This document shows, in pieces, positions 6,804 to 12,505 of a stretch of DNA of 12,505 nucleotides; positions within the stretch are counted from its first letter, which is position 1, and each line of letters starts with the position of its first letter. The notes under the pieces are model-generated. The model was not told the origin of the DNA and searched no databases. It worked only from the letters and a program-made list of their open reading frames with translations. Position numbers and translations under genes: made by a program. This DNA is from Dehalococcoidia bacterium (GTDB taxonomy: Bacteria; Chloroflexota; Dehalococcoidia; Dehalococcoidales; RBG-16-60-22), in NCBI GenBank assembly GCA_030613665.1, contig JAUWLN010000042.1:1-12505 (forward strand), given 5' to 3'.

Positions 6804-7398
6804 AAAAGTAACCAATGTTCTGCTGGCGGGCGTTGGTGGGTTGGGCCTGATAACAGTTTCAAATATCATTGGCACCGCCGCGGTTGGAGTCGGCAAAAAG
6901 GTGTCCAGCGCTGAGGTTCACGGGATAGCTCAGAGAGGCGGCTCGGTCACGGGCACAGTCCGAATCGGAGACCATAGCGTCAGCCCATTGCTGGGGGACG
7001 GTCGGGCCGATATTATTCTGGGATTTGAGCCTATTGAAGTGCTGAGAAATATCTCCAAGGCAGGCAAAAATACCACCGTCATTACCGACATTACCCCGGT
7101 AAGGGTCATCACCCCCACCAAATTTGTCTATCCAGAACTTGAAGACATTTTTGCTGAAATCGAAAAAAGGTGTGCCAGGCTTTACAAAATTGACTGCCTT
7201 GCCATAGCCAAAAAAGCCGGGACGGCCATGGTACGCTCTTCAGTTTTACTGGGCGCCCTATCTGAGATTGGAGAATTTCCAGTTAGTTCCAAAGCTCTCT
7301 TGAAGACCATGGAGGAAAATGTGCCGGCAAGGTATAAAGAACAAAATATCACCGCTTTTAAAGAAGGGGCTAATTTCATAAAGGCACAGTTAAAATAG
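6796..7398 (+). CDS. iorB: Indolepyruvate-type ferredoxin oxidoreductase, beta subunit
   Basis: This 200-residue gamma-type domain subunit of the 2-oxoacid:ferredoxin oxidoreductase family pairs with IorA. Hallmarks are GVGGLGL (12-18) at the N-terminal nucleotide-like fold and the highly conserved EVHGIAQRGGS (40-50), which lies near the TPP/CoA site. Length is normal for IorB. The start overlaps the end of iorA by eight bases, and GGAG at 6786-6789 lies six bases upstream within iorA, so translation is probably coupled and equimolar. No frameshift or missing motif is visible. Confidence 0.93.
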   Translation: MDRKVTNVLLAGVGGLGLITVSNIIGTAAVGVGKKVSSAEVHGIAQRGGSVTGTVRIGDHSVSPLLGDGRADIILGFEPIEVLRNISKAGKNTTVITDITPVRVITPTKFVYPELEDIFAEIEKRCARLYKIDCLAIAKKAGTAMVRSSVLLGALSEIGEFPVSSKALLKTMEENVPARYKEQNITAFKEGANFIKAQLK

Positions 7399-7494
7399 CC
7401 AGAGCCTGGAAATCAAACCAGAGCTTTATCAAATGTTGCCTACTATCATTGAGAATGCATCTGACTAATTATATAAAGGGAGATTGACAATATT

Positions 7495-7923
7495 ATGGTT
7501 CTTCTAACAGATAACAGTCTATGCCGTGATTGCCAGGCGTGTGTCCTGGGCTGTTCCCTCTGGCACGAAGGGGAATGTAATCCCAGCCTGTCAAGAGTGT
7601 CGGTAACCAAGGATATGGCCAAATATAAGTTTGAAATATCCGTTTGTAAACAGTGTGAAACTCCAGCTTGTGTAGCGGTGTGCCCGTCAGAAGCACTGGT
7701 TATCGATAATCAAGGCATTGTCATCCTGCTGGAAGATAACTGTACAAAGTGCGGGAACTGCATGGAAGCCTGTCCTTACAATGCTATCTTTTTCAACGCG
7801 AACCAGAATCGTTATATCAAGTGTGATATGTGTGTCGGTCGCGCAGAGGGTCCTCTTTGTGCAATACTCTGTCCGGCAGGAGCGATAACATTAGAGCAAG
7901 ACAAACAGAAGGAGAATTGTTAA
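7495..7923 (+). CDS. Four-cluster 4Fe-4S electron-transfer protein
   Basis: The 142-residue protein carries 16 cysteines in the pattern of the DmsB/HycB/CooF-type electron-transfer subunits. These are C10/C13/C16/C20, C51/C54/C59/C63, C83/C86/C89/C93 and C110/C113/C122/C126, enough for four [4Fe-4S] clusters. C28 and C142 are extra. There is no signal peptide or membrane segment, so it is probably cytoplasmic. AAGGGAG at 7476-7482 supports the start. The stop is one base before the next ATG, so it is almost certainly the dedicated redox partner of the aldehyde:ferredoxin oxidoreductase-like enzyme, possibly passing electrons to or from ferredoxin reduced by IorAB. Confidence 0.88.
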   Translation: MVLLTDNSLCRDCQACVLGCSLWHEGECNPSLSRVSVTKDMAKYKFEISVCKQCETPACVAVCPSEALVIDNQGIVILLEDNCTKCGNCMEACPYNAIFFNANQNRYIKCDMCVGRAEGPLCAILCPAGAITLEQDKQKENC

Positions 7924-7924
7924 C

Positions 7925-9874
7925 ATGACGCATGGATGGATGGGCAAAATCCTGGATGTGAATCTTACTACAGGCACGATTTCGACTCGCGACACCATGC
8001 CCTATGCGCCGTCCTATATCGGAGGACGTGCTCTAGCCAGTCGTATCGCTTGGGAAGAAATTCCCGCTAGCGCAGATGCTCTGGACCCTGAGAATCGAGT
8101 CATTATAGCTACCGGACCGCTCTGTGGAACATTAGCGCCAACCTCGGGCCGAACCATAATGTCGAGCCTCTCTCCCCGCACCTATCCCAGAGCGTGGTAT
8201 ACCTACTCGACTGTGGGTGGGTGGTTCGGGCCGGAACTCAAATATGCCGGGTTTGATGCCATTGTTATCACCGGCAAGGCTGAATCGCCGGTGTACCTTG
8301 AGATACATGATGAGGAAGTGCGCCTGGCGGATGCTGCCGATTTGTGGGGTCTGGATGCCAGAGAAACCCAGCTTACGCTCAAGAGTAAGCTGGGCGAACA
8401 GACGAAGGTGCTGACTATCGGCCCGGCAGGAGAGAATCTGGTCCGTTTTGCCACGGTGCAACACGAAGAGGAGAATGCGGCCGCGCATATGGGCTTCGGT
8501 GCGGTCTGGGGAAGCAAGTATCTGAAGGCGGTCACCGTTCGGGGCACCAAGGGCGTATCAGTGGCTTATCCCGAAGAGTTGATAAAAGAAATGATTGGCG
8601 CAGGTATTGCACGCAGGGCGCCTACAGTCGCTTTCCTGAAAGAGAAGTCAGCGCAATCAAGCAAGAAACCTCGCCCGGTCTGCACTCAGGCTTGTGCCTT
8701 CAATTGTAGCATCGGCGGGTATGAGAGCACGCCGGAAGGGCGGTTGATTCCTGCCTTCTGTATTGGCCGGGTCTGGCGGCTTGATGCTATGGCACCGGCT
8801 ACATACTATTCTGGTGGCGGGGTAAGAGTGCCGCCGAGCAGGAGCTTCGGTCGCAGTGAAGAGATATTCTTGCACGAACTGTGTAACAGCCTGGGCATAG
8901 ACCTCTGGTTTCGACTGGTCATGCAGCCCTGGTTCATCCGCTGCCGAGAGTTAGGGATAAACAAGATAAGGGAATATGACCTTGAACCTGAGAACGGTAC
9001 CTGGTTCAAACAGTTCATGTACCAGCTGGCCAACCGGGAGGGTCTGGGTGACATCTTTGCCGAGGATGTACGCCGGTCAATGGATGAGCTGGAAGGTGAG
9101 CCCCCGGAGGAGCTCATTTGGCTGGGGCGAGAATTGGAATTCAATTTCGGGTTCCCGGCACATCGTGAAGGGCGGTTCTGGGATGGAGAGCCGCTGCCCT
9201 TCTGGGTAATCTCCGCGATGATGTTAATAAGTTCGAACCGTGACCCGTCAATCGGGACACATCAAAGCTGCCTGCTAAATGCCGAGTTCTTTCTGGCTGA
9301 TAAGGAGTTGTCACGTCGCCAGTTCCGGCGTCTTTCGGAGAAGGTATGGGGCTATGCCGACGCTTTTGAGCCAACCTTCGAGAATAAGGCTCCGTTGGCT
9401 ATTTGGACTCAGGACCAGCATATGCTCATTGACTCGCTTCCTCTGTGTGATTTTGCTTTTCCACAACTGGTGCGCCCATTTGAGAACCGCGCGGAATGGG
9501 AGGCAAGCGAAGATATATCAGGCGATATTGACTTGACACGTCGCTTGCTCGTTGACGTTACGGGTCAGGAAATATCATGGGAAGATATGACGCTCGCAGC
9601 TCGGCGTGCCTTCACTATTGAGAGAGTACTGGCGGCAAGGGCAGGCAAGAATCGCGTAATGGAGGAGACGCTGGCATCGCACTTTACACTACCATGTGCT
9701 TCGGATGGCACCTTCATTTCTGAAGAAGATTTTTCTCGTCTTATTATGGACGCGTATTACTCCGCCCGGGGCTGGGACTTGGAGAAAGGATTGCCACTGC
9801 CTGAAACATTGCGTGCCCTCGGACTGGAAGAACTAATTCCAGAACTGGACGAAATTCGTCGGAGTGCCCTGTAA
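7925..9874 (+). CDS. Divergent aldehyde:ferredoxin oxidoreductase (tungsten/molybdopterin enzyme)
   Basis: The 649-residue enzyme belongs to the AOR family, which interconverts aldehydes and carboxylic acids using a tungsto- or molybdo-bis-pterin and one [4Fe-4S] cluster. N-terminal landmarks include GWMGKILDVNLTTG (4-17), YIGGRALASRI (31-41), GGWFGPELKYAGFDAIVITG (98-117) and AAAHMGFGAVWGSKYLKAV (185-203). Cluster ligands would be C253, C257, C261 and C508 (SLPLCDF). The first spacing is C-x3-C-x3-C, whereas the canonical pattern is C-x2-C-x3-C. The usual AYDPRG segment is replaced by a divergent stretch around 410-440. The C-terminus (YSARGWDLEKGLP, 612-624) is typical. GGAG at 7911-7914 supports the start. 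GC content looks higher than in neighbouring genes by eye. The substrate cannot be assigned, and a specialised non-aldehyde AOR paralogue is possible. Confidence 0.88.
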   Translation: MTHGWMGKILDVNLTTGTISTRDTMPYAPSYIGGRALASRIAWEEIPASADALDPENRVIIATGPLCGTLAPTSGRTIMSSLSPRTYPRAWYTYSTVGGWFGPELKYAGFDAIVITGKAESPVYLEIHDEEVRLADAADLWGLDARETQLTLKSKLGEQTKVLTIGPAGENLVRFATVQHEEENAAAHMGFGAVWGSKYLKAVTVRGTKGVSVAYPEELIKEMIGAGIARRAPTVAFLKEKSAQSSKKPRPVCTQACAFNCSIGGYESTPEGRLIPAFCIGRVWRLDAMAPATYYSGGGVRVPPSRSFGRSEEIFLHELCNSLGIDLWFRLVMQPWFIRCRELGINKIREYDLEPENGTWFKQFMYQLANREGLGDIFAEDVRRSMDELEGEPPEELIWLGRELEFNFGFPAHREGRFWDGEPLPFWVISAMMLISSNRDPSIGTHQSCLLNAEFFLADKELSRRQFRRLSEKVWGYADAFEPTFENKAPLAIWTQDQHMLIDSLPLCDFAFPQLVRPFENRAEWEASEDISGDIDLTRRLLVDVTGQEISWEDMTLAARRAFTIERVLAARAGKNRVMEETLASHFTLPCASDGTFISEEDFSRLIMDAYYSARGWDLEKGLPLPETLRALGLEELIPELDEIRRSAL

Positions 9875-10019
9875 GTACCTTCGAGTTATTTTTGACAAAA
9901 GACTGCCTTACACTGAAGCAGAGTATGAAAGGGGTAGTGTTGTAGATTTTCTTTCTGGTAGGGCGGAAAATAATCAACTTTTAAACCTTGCCACGAGAAT
10001 CTTGATAAATTTTTACTAA
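9864..10019 (+). CDS. Possible 51-codon small protein or gene fragment
   Basis: A frame beginning at GTG 9864, overlapping the last codons of the AOR gene, stays open to TAA 10017-10019. It includes LRVIFDKRLPYTEAEYERG and then VVDFLSGRAENNQLLNLATR. The composition is protein-like, with charged and hydrophobic residues mixed. No good ribosome binding site precedes GTG (GGAG overlaps it), and I do not recognise the family; in particular it does not look like MoaD. It could be a small translated protein, a remnant C-terminus of another gene, or chance. Confidence 0.25.
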   Translation: MPCKYLRVIFDKRLPYTEAEYERGSVVDFLSGRAENNQLLNLATRILINFY

Positions 10020-10211
10020 CTTATTACAAAGGAAGTATTGCTTGGTGGGTTTGCCTAAAGTAGGGTCTTAGGTTTAAGCGAAGAACGGATGCTAGAATGC
10101 AAATTTACCCCTAAGTTTTCGTCTCCAACATTAACAAAAGGATCTGAAGTTAGCTTGGCAATTAGCACATAGCCCGGAATTGAGTTTGCCTTTATGTTCA
10201 GTTTTTTATTG
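10020..10211. other. Gene-free stretch before the aminotransferase
   Basis: With the small frame at 9864-10019 it makes up the 340-base gap between the AOR-like and aminotransferase genes. I see a CCTAA/TTAGG inverted pair with a nine-base loop at 10054-10072 but no T run. There is no convincing promoter; TTGAGT at 10180 has no acceptable -10. No RNA gene is recognised. Confidence 0.4.
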
Positions 10212-10222
10212 AGGAGGTGATT
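10211..10222 (+). promoter_or_regulatory. Near-perfect Shine-Dalgarno that decides the aminotransferase start
   Basis: GAGGAGGTGATT contains GGAGGTGATT, the exact complement of the usual bacterial 16S rRNA 3' tail AAUCACCUCC. It positions the ribosome on ATA at 10226, not on the GTG at 10217 that lies within the site, nor on ATG 10244. Confidence 0.7.
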
Positions 10223-10225
10223 ACA

Positions 10226-11407
10226 ATAAAGATAGCCGAAAGAATGTCTCGCTTAGGGACAGAAACTGCCTTTCAAGTTCTGGCACGAGCCCAGGCTCTC
10301 GAGGCCAAAGGTAAAGATATCGTTCATCTCGAAATCGGTGAACCCGATTTTGATACCCCCCAGAATATCCGTGATGCGGCAACTGCGGCGCTGGACGAAG
10401 GTTGCACTCACTACTGCAACTCTCAGGGAATCGTTCCGCTGCGAGCTGAAATAGCTAAAGAGATGGAAAGGACGCGCGGTGTTCCAGTGGACCCTGACCG
10501 TGTCATCGTTACCCCCGGGGCAAAGCCGATAATGTTCTACTCAATTTTGGCTCTGCTGGATAAAGGGGATGAAGCTATTTATCCCGACCCACTATATCCT
10601 ATTTATGAATCAATGATAAACTTCTCTGGTGCGAAGGCAGTCCCAGTTCGCCTTCGCGAAGAACTTGATTTTCGTTTTGACGTCGATGAGCTTAGGTCTA
10701 AGGTTACTCCTCACACGAAGCTTATTATTCTAAACTCCCCTCACAATCCAACCGGCGGCGTTCTGGAAGAGGAAGATATCCGCACTGTGGCGGAAATTGC
10801 CCAGAAGTATAATATTACGGTTCTTTCTGATGAGGTTTATGAACATATTATCTATGAAGGAAAGCCGTTCAGCATTGCCAGTCTGCCCGGTATGCTGGAC
10901 AGGACCATCCTGCTCAACGGTTTTTCCAAAACCTATGCCATGACCGGATGGCGTCTGGGCTACGCGGTTATGCCGCCACAATTGCTTGAGCCCGTCGTGC
11001 GTTTGATTACCAACAGCGTGTCCTGTACCGCACCCTTTATCCAGCACGCTGGCATCGAGGCGCTGACCGGCCCCCAGGACAGCATCCCCAGGATGGTAAG
11101 TGAGCTCAAAAAGAGGCGCGACCTGATAGTTGACGGGTTAAATCAAATCCCCGGCATAAGCTGTCTCCGACCGAAAGGAGCATTTTACGTATTTCCCAAT
11201 GTGAAAGAATTGGGTATGGACTGCAATCAATTTGCCGATTATCTTATGAATGAAACGGGCGTGGCCGTTCTTCCCGGCACACATTTTGGCAGTTATGGAG
11301 AAGGTTATCTCAGGCTATCTTATGCCACTTCAGCGGAAAACATCAAGAAAGCTCTGGGAAGGATAGCGGCCGCAGTAACGGATATCAGGAAGAAATCAGT
11401 GCAATAA
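10226..11407 (+). CDS. Class I PLP aminotransferase, apparently starting at ATA
   Basis: The 393-residue protein is a fold-type I aminotransferase of the aspartate/aromatic group. Key residues in ATA numbering are N174 in SPHNPTG, D202 and Y205 in LSDEVYE, and the PLP lysine K235 in NGFSKTYAMTGWRLGY. A C-terminal arginine in YLRLSYATS would bind substrate carboxylate. An almost perfect Shine-Dalgarno, GAGGAGGTGATT at 10211-10222, precedes the frame. The GTG at 10217 is inside that site and cannot be the start. Eight bases after AGGAGG comes ATA AAG ATA GCC GAA, which would read MKIAERMSRLG, the usual beginning of close relatives as I recall. The next ATG, 10244, is about 26 bases away. The original ATG has therefore probably become ATA, or there is a base error. 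It could supply the 2-oxoacid for IorAB. Confidence 0.9.
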   Translation: MKIAERMSRLGTETAFQVLARAQALEAKGKDIVHLEIGEPDFDTPQNIRDAATAALDEGCTHYCNSQGIVPLRAEIAKEMERTRGVPVDPDRVIVTPGAKPIMFYSILALLDKGDEAIYPDPLYPIYESMINFSGAKAVPVRLREELDFRFDVDELRSKVTPHTKLIILNSPHNPTGGVLEEEDIRTVAEIAQKYNITVLSDEVYEHIIYEGKPFSIASLPGMLDRTILLNGFSKTYAMTGWRLGYAVMPPQLLEPVVRLITNSVSCTAPFIQHAGIEALTGPQDSIPRMVSELKKRRDLIVDGLNQIPGISCLRPKGAFYVFPNVKELGMDCNQFADYLMNETGVAVLPGTHFGSYGEGYLRLSYATSAENIKKALGRIAAAVTDIRKKSVQ

Positions 11408-11467
11408 ATCTCAGGGGAATATTGAAAACGGGTTTTTATACTATGTTGCGAGAGGAAGGAATCGATA

Positions 11468-11551
11468 ATGAATGAGATAACAGTTGCCTATCCACCATTG
11501 AATACTCCGGCTGTGTTAGTTGATTTGAATGCGTTAGAGGCGTCCCAGTAA
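11468..11551 (+). pseudogene. N-terminal stump of a second fold-III PLP (D-TA-like) gene
   Basis: ATG 11468 opens a 27-codon frame that ends at TAA 11549. It reads YPPLNTPAVLVDLNALE after a seven-residue leader, and aligns without gaps to YPSLDTPAVLIDMDKLE at the start of the gene at 2483. The purine-rich AGAGGAAGGA just upstream would serve as ribosome binding site. Similarity stops before the PLP lysine motif, and DNA of different character follows, so this is the surviving 5' end of a truncated paralogue. The residues differ enough that it is not a recent copy of the gene at 2483. Confidence 0.7.
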
Positions 11552-11700
11552 TAAAAGAGGCATCAGAAAAGGGCCATAAACTTCAAGGGGTTATCGTTAG
11601 GACGCCTGAGACAGTAGCCGATACTCAGCGATCAGTTTCCTGCAGGTTAGGTTTTAGGAAGCTTGTTATGGTCCCCGCCTACAGAGTTTGGAACACATAA
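11524..11700 (+). pseudogene. Open fragment of unrecognised origin, fused after the PLP stump
   Basis: A different frame overlapping the end of the PLP stump is open for 58 codons from 11524 to TAA 11698-11700. It contains VPVIKEASEKGHKLQGVIVR (11542 onward) and GFRKLVMVPAYRVW near the end. It looks like real protein sequence but has no start codon of its own, so it is most simply the C-terminus of a gene whose 5' part was deleted and joined to the PLP stump. I do not recognise the family. Its stop is about 40 bases before the fdhD start. Confidence 0.4.
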
Positions 11701-11741
11701 ATATAGGAAATAATCAAGAAACTATAAGGAGAAGTCTAGCC

Positions 11742-12505
11742 ATGTCGTTAAGAAAGGCTAACATAGAGAGATTTCCTATAGTGCAGTTTACTAAAGAAAG
11801 CATAGGCAGCATTGAGAAAATGCTAGCTACAGAATTGCCACTTACCATCATCATGAATGATCAGGAGTTAGTAACTCTACTCTGTTCACCGGAGAATCCG
11901 GAGTATTTGGCGGTCGGCTTTCTTTCTTCCGAAGGATTCATCAAAAGCCGAGCTGAAATCAAGAAAGTTGTGGTCGATGATCAGAAAGGTGTACTTCAAC
12001 TTAAAACCGTACAGGGTAAAAGACCAGCCCAAGATATTTTGTCAAAGCAGCTCATAACTTCGGGGTGTGGCAGAGGGGCTTCTTTTTATAGTACTGCTGA
12101 TGCCGTCAGCCGATTGTTAGAGTCACAGATGAAAATATCAGTGGATGAAGTTTTTACTCTTGTGAAGGAATTTCAACATAGCTCCAGGATTTATCTGAGA
12201 ACTCACGGCGTTCATAGTGCGGCCCTGTATGACAGAGAAAATATGTTGGCCTTTAGCGAGGACATGGCAGGCATAACGCCATTGATAAGATCTTTGGAAA
12301 ATGCTTCTTGGAGGATATACCCACCACAGACCGGATAGTTGTGACAAGTGGTAGGGTTACCTCGGAGATAGTCCATAAGGCTAGAAGAAGTATTCCCATA
12401 ATCATCTCCATATCGGTACCAACCAACCTGGGAGTGAGAGTGGCTGAGAACTTAGGTATTACGCTAATTGGTTCTGTCAGGGGGAAGAAGATGAATGTCT
12501 ACACC
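11742..12505 (+). pseudogene. fdhD: fdhD, frameshifted and cut by the window end
   Basis: FdhD transfers sulfur from a cysteine desulfurase to the molybdenum/tungsten cofactor of formate dehydrogenases. AAGGAG at 11726-11731, ten bases upstream, selects ATG 11742 over the in-frame ATG at 11688. Visible blocks are PLTIIMND, EYLAVGFLSSEGFI, TSGCGRGASF (C109; the second cysteine of the CxxC form is absent, as in some relatives), and RTHGVHSAALYD. After EDM (ATG 12264-12266) the frame is lost and stops at TAG 12336. The +2 frame from 12269 continues the family sequence perfectly: RHNAIDKIFGK, TSGRVTSEIV, SVPTNLGVRVAENLG. One missing G after 12266 (expected GGC AGG CAT) explains it. This is either a real mutation or a base-calling error. 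No formate dehydrogenase gene is in the window; the AOR-like enzyme is the only pterin enzyme seen. Confidence 0.85.

Noticed and set aside
7449..7477. Promoter TTGAGA-17-TATAAA before the Fe-S protein
   Set aside because: Box match is good, but the transcript would start near 7484, after the ribosome site at 7476-7482, so a transcript from it would lack the Shine-Dalgarno.
10155..10210. Promoter (TTGGCA or TTGAGT) before the aminotransferase
   Set aside because: No -10 box at an acceptable distance.
1..12505. CRISPR array, tRNA or rRNA genes
   Set aside because: No regularly spaced repeats and no tRNA- or rRNA-like segments were seen on reading either strand.

Overview
The window looks like a catabolic segment from an anaerobic bacterium. 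Oxygen-sensitive, ferredoxin-linked enzymes dominate: an indolepyruvate-type 2-oxoacid:ferredoxin oxidoreductase, a polyferredoxin-like protein and an aldehyde:ferredoxin oxidoreductase relative. Shine-Dalgarno sites are strong and bacterial, and one matches the 16S tail almost perfectly. One promoter fits the sigma-70 consensus. I cannot place the organism more precisely from sequence alone. Chloroflexota (Dehalococcoidia-like), Firmicutes or Desulfobacterota are all plausible.

Layout. Positions 1 to about 140 hold the 5' end of an IS3-family-like insertion sequence on the minus strand. Its edge falls on the first codons of an ArsA-family ATPase (about 126-1025). A 455-base gene-free stretch follows, ending in a consensus promoter and a large palindromic operator in front of an IclR-family regulator (1481-2326). 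A decayed etfB fragment (2366-2482) comes next. It abuts a fold-type III PLP enzyme of the D-threonine aldolase/D-serine dehydratase family (2483-3649) that lacks the usual metal-binding residues. Then come a D-glutamate cyclase-like (DUF4392) protein (3700-4719), iorA and iorB (4908-6803 and 6796-7398, overlapping), a four-cluster Fe-S protein (7495-7923), a divergent aldehyde:ferredoxin oxidoreductase (7925-9874), a class I aminotransferase (10226-11407) whose best start codon is ATA, a 27-codon stump of a second fold-III PLP gene (11468-11551), an unrecognised open fragment (11524-11700), and fdhD (from 11742), which is interrupted by a one-base frameshift and runs off the window.

All genes from 1481 onward are on the plus strand. 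They read as an IclR-controlled amino-acid oxidation island. The PLP and DUF4392 proteins suggest D-amino-acid substrates. The aminotransferase would make a 2-oxoacid, IorAB would oxidise it to acyl-CoA and CO2 with reduced ferredoxin, and the AOR with its Fe-S partner could exchange electrons between ferredoxin and an acid/aldehyde pair. The pathway and its substrate are inferred. The region also carries several scars (IS edge, etfB remnant, truncated paralogue, unknown fragment, fdhD frameshift, lost ATG), so it appears to be rearranging or decaying, or some of these are assembly errors.
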